Position numbers and translations under genes: made by a program. From assembly GCF_000949425.1 (NCBI RefSeq), contig NZ_CP010976.1:2852001-2916000 (forward strand): 64,000 nt of DNA, read 5' to 3'. The stretch comes from Paenibacillus sp. IHBB 10380 (GTDB lineage: Bacteria > Bacillota > Bacilli > Paenibacillales > Paenibacillaceae). A model generated the notes under the pieces. The model saw only the letters and a program-made list of their open reading frames with translations, searched no databases and was not told the origin of the DNA. Positions 1 to 8,750 of the stretch are shown here, piece by piece (the first letter of the stretch is position 1; each line of letters begins with the position of its first letter).

Positions 1-314
1 GGGTCCATGCGGTAAGCGTTCGTGTTATCGATACACACCGCACCATGCCTTACAGCATGAGGGGCCAATGCTTTAGTTACATCACCACCTGCACTAAACA
101 ACGCAATGTCAATGCCATCAAAACTATCAGGGGTTGCTTCTTCTACTGTTATGTCTTGGCCTTTAAAGTTAATGACAGTGCCCGCAGATCGTGCAGATGA
201 CAGTAGCTTCAGCTTAGCAACTGGAAAATCACGTTTTTCCAGAAGGCCTAAAATCTGTTCTCCTACTGCTCCTGTCGCTCCTACAACCGCCACATTAAAC
301 TTTTGATTGCTCAT
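1..314 (-). CDS. asd: Aspartate-semialdehyde dehydrogenase, N-terminal part (cut by window edge)
   Basis: Reduces aspartyl phosphate to aspartate semialdehyde, the branch point to lysine, diaminopimelate, dipicolinate, threonine and methionine. Only about 104 N-terminal residues are inside the window. The protein begins MSNQKFNVAVVGATGAVG, where VGATGAVG is the NADP-binding loop typical of Asd; further on RSAG and FSAGG match conserved Asd segments. The ATG is preceded by a GGGGAG ribosome-binding site. It lies 62 bp downstream of dpaB in the same direction, the order dpaA-dpaB-asd known from Bacillus, so it probably supplies precursor for spore dipicolinate as well as cell wall. The catalytic cysteine lies outside the window. 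Confidence 0.95.
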   Translation of the reverse strand, partial: MSNQKFNVAVVGATGAVGEQILGLLEKRDFPVAKLKLLSSARSAGTVINFKGQDITVEEATPDSFDGIDIALFSAGGDVTKALAPHAVRHGAVCIDNTNAYRMD

Positions 315-376
315 TATGCCGTATCTCCCCTTATCAATTAAGACATTTTCTTGTAATCCATATAAGTTATAAGTTC

Positions 377-973
377 TTACGCTGAATGAAACCGTTCAAT
401 AATCATGGGTTGCAGTTGAGCTCCTTGCAATGCGGAATAGCAAGCTTCAGGAATAAGATCCATCTTAGCAACGAGAGAATTTGGCTTTTGTACAGGATTA
501 TCCTGGCCAAATGGCACAAAATAAATATTCTTTGTCACTAATAATTTAGCAATATTCGCTGCATTCAAGCCAAGCCCATCATTCGTAGATATAGCCAGCA
601 CCAAAGGGCGACCATTTCGCATTTGAGCTTTAGCTGCCATTAACACCGGAGTGTCCGTCATTGCATTAGCTAGCTTACTTGTCGTATTGCCTGTGCACGG
701 CCCAATGACCAGCACATCTAACAATTTAGACGGCCCTAATGGCTCCGCCTCAACAATTGTAGAAATAATATCATTACCTGTTATATCTTTCAACTGTTTC
801 AACCAATTTTGTGAAGTACCAAAACGTGTATCAGTGGTTGTTACTGTATTGGATACAATTGAAACAACGTTGGCACCCAACTCTACAAAACGCTTAATTT
901 GCGGCATTACTTCTTCAAGTGTACAGTGAGAACCTGTTATTGCATAACCGACCGTCTTGCCCTTCCAATTCAT
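377..973 (-). CDS. dpaB: Dipicolinate synthase subunit B (SpoVFB)
   Basis: Flavoprotein-like subunit of dipicolinate synthase, which makes the Ca-chelated dipicolinic acid that fills the spore core; it works in the mother cell with DpaA. The 198-residue protein starts MNWKGKTVGYAITGSHC, a flavoprotein/decarboxylase-type fold with the conserved IGPCTGNTTSKLANA segment in the middle (about residues 90-104) that is typical of SpoVFB. Length matches the family (about 200). Its start overlaps the dpaA stop by 4 bp, implying translational coupling. Presence of this pair marks the organism as an endospore former. Confidence 0.96.
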   Translation of the reverse strand: MNWKGKTVGYAITGSHCTLEEVMPQIKRFVELGANVVSIVSNTVTTTDTRFGTSQNWLKQLKDITGNDIISTIVEAEPLGPSKLLDVLVIGPCTGNTTSKLANAMTDTPVLMAAKAQMRNGRPLVLAISTNDGLGLNAANIAKLLVTKNIYFVPFGQDNPVQKPNSLVAKMDLIPEACYSALQGAQLQPMIIERFHSA

Positions 974-1869
974 TCCCCATCCCCCCGAATCTTCTTTCCG
1001 TCCAAAATCAACTGCACCAATGTATTGGCAATGATAATACCAGCTGTTTTGGGAGCTACGATACCGGGCAGACCAGGAGCAAGGAGCGCCTTAATTCCTC
1101 GCTTCTCTGCATAACGAAAATCACATCCGCCAGGGGCTGAAGCAAGGTCAATTATGACTGCGCTTTGGGGCATTTTTGACAGGGTCTGTGCTGTGACTAT
1201 CATAGTCGGTATCGTATTAAAAAGCAAGCCGATATTGCCCACTTCATACTCCAAATCCCTTGTCAGGAAAGGCTCCCAGCCCATCTCAGAAGCCCTAGCA
1301 AAGTGCTCCTCAGAACGTACTCCCATCCTCACTTTCGCTCCCAAACCTTGTAAACTTCTAGCCATCGTAAATCCCGTTCGACCCATTCCCAGAACGATGC
1401 AGTTCGACCCATGTATCGTAAAGTCAGTGTTCTGAATTGCCATCATTAGTGCACCCTCTGCCGTAGGGATAGAGTTGTAAATAGCTACATCATCACGCTC
1501 AAGCAGCTCTACAAGCTTAATCCCATACTGAATGCATACTTTCCTTAGATAAGATTTAGCCATACCTGTGTAAACCGTGCATTTTGGCGACAGTGCTGCA
1601 AAATGTTCATCCGTAAGCTCAATAGAATCAGAAGAGAATAACGTATTAACTTTCCCCTCATCATCACACCCTATCACGGGTAATACGAGACAGTTTGCCG
1701 TCTCTAATAACTTAGGGGAGAGCTTATTTCTTGAAATATTTACCAACTTATCCTTCAAATCTTCGAATCCGACAATACTTACCGAGGCGTTCAACTCCGA
1801 ACACTTCCGAATAACTTCGATCTGCCGCGCATCCCCACCTAGGAACACCATTCTGACTCCTGTCAGCAT
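970..1869 (-). CDS. dpaA: Dipicolinate synthase subunit A (SpoVFA)
   Basis: NAD(P)-binding subunit of dipicolinate synthase, which converts a lysine-pathway intermediate to dipicolinic acid in the mother cell during late sporulation. The protein has 299 residues, normal for the family. The N-terminus MLTGVRMVFLGGDARQ matches the SpoVFA N-domain, and a Rossmann dinucleotide loop GMGRTG lies at residues 161-166. The ATG at 1869 has a GAAAGGAG ribosome-binding site. It is followed directly by dpaB (4-bp overlap) and asd. A sigma-K-like promoter is visible about 40-65 bp upstream, just past the dut terminator, so the spore genes appear separated from dut. Confidence 0.96.
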   Translation of the reverse strand: MLTGVRMVFLGGDARQIEVIRKCSELNASVSIVGFEDLKDKLVNISRNKLSPKLLETANCLVLPVIGCDDEGKVNTLFSSDSIELTDEHFAALSPKCTVYTGMAKSYLRKVCIQYGIKLVELLERDDVAIYNSIPTAEGALMMAIQNTDFTIHGSNCIVLGMGRTGFTMARSLQGLGAKVRMGVRSEEHFARASEMGWEPFLTRDLEYEVGNIGLLFNTIPTMIVTAQTLSKMPQSAVIIDLASAPGGCDFRYAEKRGIKALLAPGLPGIVAPKTAGIIIANTLVQLILDGKKIRGDGE

Positions 1870-1905
1870 AATGTCGCTCCTTTCACAATACGTGTTCTAT
1901 ACCCG

Positions 1906-1934
1906 CATAATATGCTACAGGCGAATGAGGGGTG
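1906..1934 (-). promoter_or_regulatory. Candidate sigma-K promoter of dpaAB
   Basis: On the minus strand CACC (1931-1934) is followed after 15 nt by GCATATTATG (1906-1915). The known sigma-K pattern is roughly an AC-containing -35 and a -10 of GCATANNNTA, so one position of the -10 deviates. A transcript starting near 1898 would have a leader of about 30 nt before the dpaA ATG. In B. subtilis dpaAB (spoVF) is known to be sigma-K dependent. The match is by eye only. Confidence 0.45.
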
Positions 1935-1936
1935 AA

Positions 1937-1982
1937 CAAAAAAAGCTTGCAGCCTGCCTTATTGAAGGCAGAACTACAAGCT
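1937..1982 (-). terminator. Rho-independent terminator after dut
   Basis: On the minus strand an interrupted stem (AGCTTG, AG, CTGCCT pairing with AGGCAG, CT, CAAGCT) closes a 5-nt loop and is followed by seven T residues. It starts 20 bp after the dut stop codon and ends just before the dpaA promoter, so it isolates dut from the dpaAB-asd unit. Confidence 0.85.
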
Positions 1983-2001
1983 CAATGTATTTCACATTAA
2001 A

Positions 2002-2451
2002 TTATGATTTTCCAGTATGGCCAAATCCGCCCGCTCCCCGTACGGTTTCTGAGAGTTTATCAACCACTTCCCAAGCCACCTCAGGTACGATTTGAAATAC
2101 CATCTGAGCGATTCGCTCATTTCTTACAATGGTAAAGGGGAGATCTCCAAGGTTAATGAGAAGAACTTTAACTTCACCTCGGTAATCGGCATCAATTGTT
2201 CCTGGAGTATTTAAGCAAGTTATACCATGTTTAAGTGCTAACCCACTCCGAGGACGAATTTGCGCTTCTAGGCCTTGAGGCATAGCAATAGAAAATCCTG
2301 TAGGAATCAATTTTCGTTCACCGGGATTTAGTACCCATTCATCTTCTACTGCTGCATATAAATCAAATCCTGAGGCAAGCTGAGACATTTTCTCAGGTAG
2401 CTTGATATCCTCATGACCGGGAAACTTATGAATTTGAACGTAATGTAACAA
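2002..2451 (-). CDS. dut: Deoxyuridine 5'-triphosphate nucleotidohydrolase (dUTPase)
   Basis: Hydrolyses dUTP to dUMP and pyrophosphate, keeping uracil out of DNA and supplying dTMP synthesis. The 149-residue protein has all five motifs of the trimeric dUTPase family: SGFDLYA (27-33), RPRSGLA (66-72), [13 protein letters not shown] (81-93), RIAQMVF (113-119) and the glycine-rich C-terminal GAGGFGHTG (about 139-147). Its start lies 26 bp inside the end of pepR, which implies co-transcription and coupling. In B. subtilis the small gene ymxH follows the peptidase here; that gene is absent and dut takes its place. Confidence 0.96.
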   Translation of the reverse strand: MLHYVQIHKFPGHEDIKLPEKMSQLASGFDLYAAVEDEWVLNPGERKLIPTGFSIAMPQGLEAQIRPRSGLALKHGITCLNTPGTIDADYRGEVKVLLINLGDLPFTIVRNERIAQMVFQIVPEVAWEVVDKLSETVRGAGGFGHTGKS

Positions 2452-3694
2452 GGTCGTCCCTCCCTATTCCTGTAATGATTTTATCTGAATTCCCTACCAT
2501 AGCTATAGACATTGGCTCAGCAAACATAAGATTGAGCACCGAATCAACATCTGCCATCGATACTTGCTCAATATTATGAATCATTTCATCGATTGTAAAG
2601 TGCTTTCCAAGCATTAGCTCATTCTTGCCGAGGCGATTCATGCGACTGCCTGTTCCTTCTAAGCTCAGTATAAGACTACCCTTTAACTGCTCTTTACCTT
2701 TGCGTAGCTCATTTTCACTAATACCATGAGTAGCTACATCAAATAATACTTCTTTGGTTAAATCCATAACCTCTTTAGTCTGCTTAGGAGCTGTACCTGC
2801 ATAAATAGTAAACAGACCATTGTCTGCATGAGCGCTATGATAAGAGTACACTGCGTATGCTAATCCCCGCTTTTCACGAATTTCTTGGAACAATCGTGAG
2901 CTCATTCCGCCACCTAGCGTATTATTTAACAGCACCATAGCATACAACCGCTTATCATCATTCGAACATCCAGGAAAAGAGATACAGATGTGATTCTGCT
3001 CTGTCTTCTTTTTATGAAACAAAAGATTGCTATGAAAACTAGGAACGGTAACTACACTTTCTGTACTGTGGTTCTGGAATTCACCAAAGTGACGCTCAAG
3101 TAGTTCTACTAAATGCTCATCAATATTACCAGCTACACTAATAACGGTATTCTCTATCGTATAATGTTTAGCCATATAGGATCTTAGGTGGTCAGCGTTC
3201 ATTGATTCTAGACGTTCCCTAGTTCCTAGGATTGGATACGCTAGTGGATGATCTCCGTACACTGCTTTAGCCATCAAATCATGAACTAGATCATCCGGAT
3301 CATCCTCATACATTGAAATTTCTTCTAGAATGACGTTCTTCTCTTTGGAGAGCTCTTCATCATCCAGCTTCGAACGAAAAAACATGTCTGATAGCACATC
3401 TACTGCGATGGGAAGATGCTCATCCAGCACTTTAGCATAGTAGCAAGTATACTCTTTGGACGTAAAGGCATTCACATTTCCACCAATAGCATCAAATTGT
3501 TCTGCAATATCTTTGGCGTCGAAACGCTCCGTTCCTTTAAATAACATATGCTCAATGAAATGAGAGATCCCGTTGTTGTCATGATTCTCATTTCGCGAAC
3601 CTGTTCTGACCCATATACCAAAAGACACAGATCTACAAGTCGGGATTTTCTCCATAACTACTCTAAGGCCATTAGTTAGTTTTATTCGTTCCAC
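2426..3694 (-). CDS. mlpA: M16 family zinc metallopeptidase (insulinase/mitochondrial processing peptidase type)
   Basis: Probable cytosolic zinc protease of peptidase family M16B. The 422-residue protein starts [16 protein letters not shown], typical for the family, and carries the inverted zinc motif HFIEH at residues 45-49, with the downstream glutamate region [12 protein letters not shown]. The C-terminal half contains the conserved [15 protein letters not shown] segment. The GTG start at 3694 has a GGAGG site 8 nt upstream. It is the B. subtilis mlpA (ymxG) homologue and sits between ylxY and dut, in the same neighbourhood as in Bacillus. Substrate is unknown. Confidence 0.9.
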   Translation of the reverse strand: MERIKLTNGLRVVMEKIPTCRSVSFGIWVRTGSRNENHDNNGISHFIEHMLFKGTERFDAKDIAEQFDAIGGNVNAFTSKEYTCYYAKVLDEHLPIAVDVLSDMFFRSKLDDEELSKEKNVILEEISMYEDDPDDLVHDLMAKAVYGDHPLAYPILGTRERLESMNADHLRSYMAKHYTIENTVISVAGNIDEHLVELLERHFGEFQNHSTESVVTVPSFHSNLLFHKKKTEQNHICISFPGCSNDDKRLYAMVLLNNTLGGGMSSRLFQEIREKRGLAYAVYSYHSAHADNGLFTIYAGTAPKQTKEVMDLTKEVLFDVATHGISENELRKGKEQLKGSLILSLEGTGSRMNRLGKNELMLGKHFTIDEMIHNIEQVSMADVDSVLNLMFAEPMSIAMVGNSDKIITGIGRDDLVTLRSNS

Positions 3695-3807
3695 TCGAAA
3701 GGCCTCCTATCATTATCCGCAAGCTATTTTTACCTGCTTCATAACTATTTCCTCATCTAGATTCTATCTTTATAAACGTAATCCTTATCCTATCAAAAAA
3801 ATGCTCC

Positions 3808-4797
3808 TCACTCAACTGCATGTCCAACTACCCGCTCTGCAGATAACGTCTGACTTACTGTTCCAAGTACTAGACCTTTCCTCTTAATCCCTTGGATCAT
3901 TCCCTTTAGTGCTCTAGAGGAGGATGAGGTTGGATGCATCAGGATAAGATTTCCTGGTTCTACCTTGCTTGAAATCTTGTCTACAATCGACTCAGGAGAA
4001 GGCTTCTGCCAATCTACAGTATCTAAAGTCCATAGTACAGTGTACATTCCAAGCTCACGAGCAATCTTCACGGTGTTATTGTTGAAATCTCCTGACGGAG
4101 GAGCGAACCATAGATTATCAACACCTAACTGATCCTTAAGCAGTTGCTGAGTTTTGCTTATCTCTGCTATAGCACGTTCCTTACTTAGCTGGCTCATATT
4201 AGGGTGAGAATAAGCATGATTCGAAAGTTCATGCCCTCTTTGTTGAATAACTTTAGCAAGATCGATGTTTTTTTTCAGCCAACTACCATCAAAAAAGAAC
4301 GTAGCTTTAACCTTTTCCTGATCCAAAATATCAAGCATCGGTAAAATAAATTCATTTCCCCACGCCACGTTTATCATTAGCGAGGCCATAGGCTTATTTG
4401 GGTTACCACGATAGATAGGTTCTGCTCCTAAATCCGCAATGGACACCTTCGGAGTAAGCATACGATACATATATGTAAGAGGCGTAGATCGACCTTTATT
4501 CTCAGCCAAATGATACGTTGCTTCCACATCAACTTCCATTCCATTATAGCCTGGAATCACTTTCCACACTCGATCTAACTTAGCATCAATGGGTTCAATT
4601 CTGCTCTGGGTAGCCTTTGCTTTAATGTGTTGATATAACGGATCTATGTCCGGAGTATCCTCCACTTGTTCAAATGTATCCGTTGAGATGAAAGTGAGGC
4701 GTCCTTCCTCAATAAATTGCCGAATACTGCCTACTTGACCTAATCCAATAACAATAGTAAAACAAGCAAGTATGATCGCGATTCTTCTCGTATACAT
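3808..4797 (-). CDS. ylxY: YlxY-type polysaccharide deacetylase-like protein
   Basis: Secreted or membrane-anchored NodB-fold protein of the sporulation-associated YlxY group. I start it at the ATG at 4797 (MYTRRIAIILACF), which has an AGGGAG site and a hydrophobic signal/anchor segment (residues 4-20); an in-frame TTG at 4830 lies inside the candidate promoter. The C-terminal 200 residues form the deacetylase fold: zinc ligands NHAYSHPN are kept and so is the later APPSGDFNN motif. However motif 1, normally TFDDGP, reads NVAWGNE, so the usual catalytic aspartates are missing. It precedes mlpA, as in Bacillus. Enzymatic activity is therefore doubtful. Confidence 0.88.
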   Translation of the reverse strand: MYTRRIAIILACFTIVIGLGQVGSIRQFIEEGRLTFISTDTFEQVEDTPDIDPLYQHIKAKATQSRIEPIDAKLDRVWKVIPGYNGMEVDVEATYHLAENKGRSTPLTYMYRMLTPKVSIADLGAEPIYRGNPNKPMASLMINVAWGNEFILPMLDILDQEKVKATFFFDGSWLKKNIDLAKVIQQRGHELSNHAYSHPNMSQLSKERAIAEISKTQQLLKDQLGVDNLWFAPPSGDFNNNTVKIARELGMYTVLWTLDTVDWQKPSPESIVDKISSKVEPGNLILMHPTSSSSRALKGMIQGIKRKGLVLGTVSQTLSAERVVGHAVE

Positions 4798-4829
4798 GGA
4801 ATTTTCATCTCCCTTGTCACCTTTGTCCA

Positions 4830-4858
4830 ATCATATGAACAAGCTACAGGGAATATGA
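4830..4858 (-). promoter_or_regulatory. Candidate sigma-E promoter of ylxY
   Basis: On the minus strand TCATATT (4852-4858) is followed after 14 nt by CATATGAT (4830-4837). The published sigma-E pattern is KMATATT, 14-15 nt, CATACANT; the -35 fits fully and the -10 fits at six of eight positions. The predicted leader of about 25 nt contains the AGGGAG site of ylxY, which supports the downstream start codon. Confidence 0.45.
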
Positions 4859-4908
4859 ATAAAGTATTCTACAAGGAGAGACGGCTTAGCCGGATACAAT
4901 TATATTTT

Positions 4909-4945
4909 AAAAAAAGAGCCAGAAGGTTACCTCTCTGCCTCTTTC
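4909..4945 (-). terminator. Rho-independent terminator after pnp
   Basis: On the minus strand AAAGAG (4939-4944) pairs with CTCTTT (4913-4918), with an inner interrupted stem CAG/CTG and GGT/ACC, and a T-run follows. It lies about 45 bp after the pnp stop codon and separates pnp from the ylxY unit. Confidence 0.8.
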
Positions 4946-4986
4946 CTATATTTGATTACTTCCAGAAATTATGATCTGCTATATGA

Positions 4987-7071
4987 TTAAACGGTTAATG
5001 TAGCTTTGCGGGACAAATTAATACGTCCTTGTTGATCAATCTCCGTTACCTTCACCGTGATAGAATCACCAATTGCGATCACATCTTCACACTTAGCTAC
5101 ACGTTCTGTCGATAGTTGAGAAATATGCACAAGGCCTTCTTTATTCGGAAGTATTTCTACAAATGCTCCGAATTTCTCAATTCGTTTCACTGTACCCACA
5201 TAAATTTCGCCAACTTCAACCTGACGAACAATACCTTCAATTATACCTCTAGCCTTTTGATTCATCTCTTCATTCGTAGATGCGATGAAGACACGACCAT
5301 CTTGTTCGATGTCAATCTTCACACCGGTCTCTTCAATAATTTTATTGATAATTTTGCCACCTGCACCAATAACATCACGAATACGATCTGGATTGATCTG
5401 CAGCGTCATAATTTTAGGAGCATATTGAGAAAGGTTCGATCTAGGTTGTTGAATAGCTTCCATCATTTTACCTAAGATGAACATGCGGCCTTCTTTAGCT
5501 TGGTTCAATGCTTCATTAAGAATGGCACGATCAATACCATCGATTTTGATATCCATTTGAATAGCTGTCACACCTGCTGCTGTTCCTGCTACTTTAAAGT
5601 CCATATCGCCAAGGTGATCTTCCATTCCTTGAATGTCAGATAGAATCGATACATGATCTCCATCTTTGATCAATCCCATAGCTATACCAGCTACTGGTGC
5701 TTTAATCGGAACACCCGCATCCATCATGGCAAGAATACCTGCGCAAATACTAGCTTGGGAAGTGGAACCATTCGACTCCAACACTTCAGATACTAGACGA
5801 ATTGCATAAGGGAAATCTTCTTCAGAAGGTAGAACTTTAGACATTGCACGTTCACCCAAAGCACCGTGTCCAATTTCACGACGACCAGGAGCGCGAAGCG
5901 GACGTGCCTCACCTACGCTGAACGGAGGAAAGTTATAGTGGTGCATAAAGCGTTTGGATTCCTGTGGATCAATACCATCAAGAATTTGTACATCTCCAAG
6001 TGCTCCCAATGTACATACACTAAGGGCTTGTGTCTGACCGCGTGTAAACAATCCTGTGCCATGCGTACGCGGTAAAATATTCGTATCACATTCAATCTTT
6101 CGAATCTCATCCAAATTCCGTCCATCCGGACGAACTTTATCATGTGTAATTAAACGTCTTACTTCTTCCTTAACTATGTCATGCAGCACTTCCTTGACAT
6201 CTTTCATGAGTTCCGGAGTCTCTATGTACTTCTGTTCAAATAAAGTTACCGTAGCTTCATTAATCGCGTCAATGGCATCCTGACGTGCATGTTTTTCAGA
6301 TATTTTAACAGCATCTTTAAGCTGAGCTGCTGCAAATTCACGAACTTCATGATTAGCAGTATCATTCACTGCATGAAGTTTAACTGCCATTTTTTCTTTT
6401 CCAGCCTTTGCAACTAATTCTTCAATCGTCGCTACAATTTTCTTGATTTCATCATGACCAAACATGATTGCCTCAAGCATAATTTCCTCTGGCACTTCGT
6501 TGGCTTCTGCTTCCACCATCATAATCGCGTCTTTCGTACCTGCAACGACCAAATAAAGATCACTAGCTGCTTGATCTGCTGTGTTCGGATTGATGATGAA
6601 TTGTCCATCTTTACGTCCAACAGCAACTCCACCAATAGGACCACTAAAAGGAACATCAGAAATACTGAGAGCTGCAGAAGTACCGATCATAGCCGCAATA
6701 TCAGGTGCACAGTCTTGATCCACACTCATAACAAGGTTAAGAACTTGTACATCATTACGGAATCCTTCAGGGAATAACGGGCGAATAGGACGGTCAGTTA
6801 GTCGGCTTGAAAGAATAGCTTTCTCACTTGGACGGCCTTCGCGTTTAATGAATCCCCCTGGTATTTTTCCAACTGCATACAGTCTTTCTTCATAATTAAC
6901 CGTTAGCGGAAAAAAATCTAAATCTTTAGGTTCATTAGAAGCTGTTACTGTACACAGAACTACGGTCTCACCATAGTGAACCATTACTGCTGCATTCGCT
7001 TGTTTAGCAAAACGGCCTGTTTCCAAAATAAGAGTTCTTCCACCTAATTGCATTTCAACTCGATTCTCCAT
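4987..7071 (-). CDS. pnp: Polyribonucleotide nucleotidyltransferase (PNPase)
   Basis: Phosphorolytic 3'-to-5' exoribonuclease of the RNA degradosome, releasing nucleoside diphosphates. At 694 residues it has normal length. The order is RNase PH domain 1 (about 10-140), helical linker, RNase PH domain 2 (about 310-540, with FSVGEARP and [10 protein letters not shown]), KH domain with the GXXG loop IGAGGK (about 563-568) and a C-terminal S1 domain starting near [12 protein letters not shown]. The ATG at 7071 has a GGAGGG site. It follows rpsO, the conserved rpsO-pnp order, with a weak hairpin between the two. Confidence 0.98.
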   Translation of the reverse strand: MENRVEMQLGGRTLILETGRFAKQANAAVMVHYGETVVLCTVTASNEPKDLDFFPLTVNYEERLYAVGKIPGGFIKREGRPSEKAILSSRLTDRPIRPLFPEGFRNDVQVLNLVMSVDQDCAPDIAAMIGTSAALSISDVPFSGPIGGVAVGRKDGQFIINPNTADQAASDLYLVVAGTKDAIMMVEAEANEVPEEIMLEAIMFGHDEIKKIVATIEELVAKAGKEKMAVKLHAVNDTANHEVREFAAAQLKDAVKISEKHARQDAIDAINEATVTLFEQKYIETPELMKDVKEVLHDIVKEEVRRLITHDKVRPDGRNLDEIRKIECDTNILPRTHGTGLFTRGQTQALSVCTLGALGDVQILDGIDPQESKRFMHHYNFPPFSVGEARPLRAPGRREIGHGALGERAMSKVLPSEEDFPYAIRLVSEVLESNGSTSQASICAGILAMMDAGVPIKAPVAGIAMGLIKDGDHVSILSDIQGMEDHLGDMDFKVAGTAAGVTAIQMDIKIDGIDRAILNEALNQAKEGRMFILGKMMEAIQQPRSNLSQYAPKIMTLQINPDRIRDVIGAGGKIINKIIEETGVKIDIEQDGRVFIASTNEEMNQKARGIIEGIVRQVEVGEIYVGTVKRIEKFGAFVEILPNKEGLVHISQLSTERVAKCEDVIAIGDSITVKVTEIDQQGRINLSRKATLTV

Positions 7072-7228
7072 GAAATCCCTCCTTTATTAAATTATAAGTA
7101 AGCTAAGGCCCATAGCCTGTCTTCTTATAATTATTTGAAACGGATACCCGCTCCTTACAGAGTGTGTAAAGCCGCTTCTACTTATCCATCAGTATTTCCA
7201 TATCCTATAAAATTCATATGCATCTACA

Positions 7229-7250
7229 TAAAAAGCAACCCGGTTGCCCC
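7229..7250 (-). terminator. Weak terminator/attenuator between rpsO and pnp
   Basis: On the minus strand GCAAC, a 3-nt loop and GTTGC are followed by five T residues. The stem is short (5 bp), so only partial termination is expected; read-through would let rpsO and pnp be co-expressed. It sits in a 243-bp gap that also has a hairpin TTTACA/TGTAAG near 7155-7172. I see no coding sequence in the gap. Confidence 0.45.
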
Positions 7251-7314
7251 GCTGTCACTCCTAAAAGGACATACGGTGATCAACCAGGCTGCATTTAGTA
7301 AATCTATTGGATTA

Positions 7315-7584
7315 TTAACGGCGCAATCCGAGTTTTTCGATAAGTGCGCTATAACGTCTAACATCCTTGTTCTTCAAGTACTTCAATAGTCTACGGCGTT
7401 GTCCAACCATCTTCAACAATCCACGACGGGAATGATGATCCTTCTTGTGAGTACGAAAGTGATTTGTCAAATTCGTAATGTTCTCAGTAAGGATAGCAAC
7501 TTGCACTTCTGGTGATCCAGTATCGGATTCATGAGTTTTATGCTCGTCGATTAATTGGTGCTTACGTTCTTGAGTTAATGCCAT
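7315..7584 (-). CDS. rpsO: 30S ribosomal protein S15
   Basis: Primary binding protein of the central domain of 16S rRNA, early in 30S assembly. The 89-residue protein has family length and the diagnostic segments [16 protein letters not shown] (about 21-36), [12 protein letters not shown] and the C-terminal [23 protein letters not shown] site precedes the ATG at 7584. The 5' leader can form a long-range stem (7623-7630 with 7678-7685), consistent with the known autoregulation of rpsO in Bacillus relatives. Confidence 0.98.
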   Translation of the reverse strand: MALTQERKHQLIDEHKTHESDTGSPEVQVAILTENITNLTNHFRTHKKDHHSRRGLLKMVGQRRRLLKYLKNKDVRRYSALIEKLGLRR

Positions 7585-7599
7585 TGCTATTCACCTCCT

Positions 7600-7686
7600 T
7601 CATATAATCGCCATTAGCCTCGTTAACGTCGGTGAAGTTCGTATAACCAAGCTAAGGTCGTATGTCATAGTCTTAATGACGTTAAT
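7600..7686 (-). promoter_or_regulatory. Structured rpsO leader, candidate S15-binding RNA
   Basis: On the minus strand TTAACGTC (7678-7685) is perfectly complementary to GACGTTAA (7623-7630), bracketing about 47 nt that contain smaller pairing segments (GACC with GGTT). The ribosome-binding site follows 25-30 nt after the closing arm. S15 leaders of Geobacillus/Bacillus form a multi-helix junction in this place; assignment to that family is inference and needs a covariance-model match. Confidence 0.45.
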
Positions 7687-7687
7687 C

Positions 7688-7717
7688 AGTATAGCATATC
7701 CATCTGTAAAAAGTAAA
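7688..7717 (-). promoter_or_regulatory. Candidate sigma-A promoter of rpsO
   Basis: On the minus strand TATACT (7688-7693) is a good -10. A TTTACT hexamer lies 18 nt upstream (about 7712-7717) as a weak -35 (four of six positions). The start would fall at the 5' edge of the leader stem. Moderate support only. Confidence 0.35.
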
Positions 7718-7732
7718 TGTCATTCATCAAAC

Positions 7733-8680
7733 TTACTCCAGCGTCATAAGTAACTGCTCTGCTTGCCTAGCGTCTGCTTGAATCTGGATAATTAATTCTT
7801 GTATAGAAGGAAAGCGCCGTTCTTCACGGATATAATAAACGAGCTCAACGGTTAGATGTTCGTTATAGATGTTCTCATCGAAGTGAAGTAAATGAACTTC
7901 AAAACTAGGTGCAATTTTATGTTCATGAAAAGTGGGTTTGACTCCCAAATTCATAACTCCCGGAATCCAGTTCCCCTTATACAAGGCACGAATTGCATAT
8001 ACGCCTTTAGCTGGAATGACGTAACCGGCATCCAAAGATAAGTTAGCTGTAGGGAAACCAATCGTTCTCCCCCGCTTCTCACCATCAATCACCGTACCAC
8101 TAATGCGATAGTAACGACCAAACCAATGATTAGCCCGTTCAATGTCCCCTGTCTGGAGCGATTTCCGGATGGCGGAACTACTTACCTTCTCACCATCTAA
8201 CAGAAACGGAGAAACACATGCAACTTCTATGTCCCCTTGTCCCATCTCACGAAGCATCTCCACATCCCCTTCACCCTTATATCCGAAGCGGAAGTCAAAT
8301 CCGACAACTGCGATCTTGATGTTCAAAGGAAGCAAAACACCTCTATAGAAATCCAATGGACTAACACGAGAGAACTCTTCATCAAACTGAGCAACATATA
8401 ACGTATCGATACCCATACTAGCAAGGAGTTCTTGTTTATCCTGAAGCGGTGTTAAGTACCCCTCATAATCACCTTTACCCATAACATCTTTAGGATGCGG
8501 ATTAAAGGTTAGAACCGCAGAGGGAATACCCTTCTCTTGTGCCAAAGAAATAGCGGTAGAGATCACAGAGGTATGTCCTCGGTGTAGTCCATCAAATTGG
8601 CCAATAGCAACCACTTGAGAAAGTGGACGCTCACGAACCATTTCGGATGAGAGGGGATAGGATAATATGACAGTTTTCAC
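7733..8680 (-). CDS. ribF: Bifunctional riboflavin kinase / FAD synthetase
   Basis: Phosphorylates riboflavin to FMN and adenylylates FMN to FAD. I place the start at a GTG (8680) with a GGTGAG site 6 nt upstream, giving MKTVILSYPLSSEM and about 315 residues; an ATG 51 nt upstream has no ribosome-binding site. The N-terminal nucleotidyltransferase domain shows GQFDGLHRGH and the RFGYKGEGD segment; the C-terminal flavokinase domain has GEKRGRTIGFPTANL (about residues 200-215). It follows truB, as in Bacillus (ribC), and precedes rpsO. Confidence 0.96.
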   Translation of the reverse strand: MKTVILSYPLSSEMVRERPLSQVVAIGQFDGLHRGHTSVISTAISLAQEKGIPSAVLTFNPHPKDVMGKGDYEGYLTPLQDKQELLASMGIDTLYVAQFDEEFSRVSPLDFYRGVLLPLNIKIAVVGFDFRFGYKGEGDVEMLREMGQGDIEVACVSPFLLDGEKVSSSAIRKSLQTGDIERANHWFGRYYRISGTVIDGEKRGRTIGFPTANLSLDAGYVIPAKGVYAIRALYKGNWIPGVMNLGVKPTFHEHKIAPSFEVHLLHFDENIYNEHLTVELVYYIREERRFPSIQELIIQIQADARQAEQLLMTLE

Positions 8681-8750
8681 AACTTTCTCACCTGCAATTC
8701 CATTAGATAACATCACCTGATGTTGTGTCATGAGATCATTAAATAATTAT

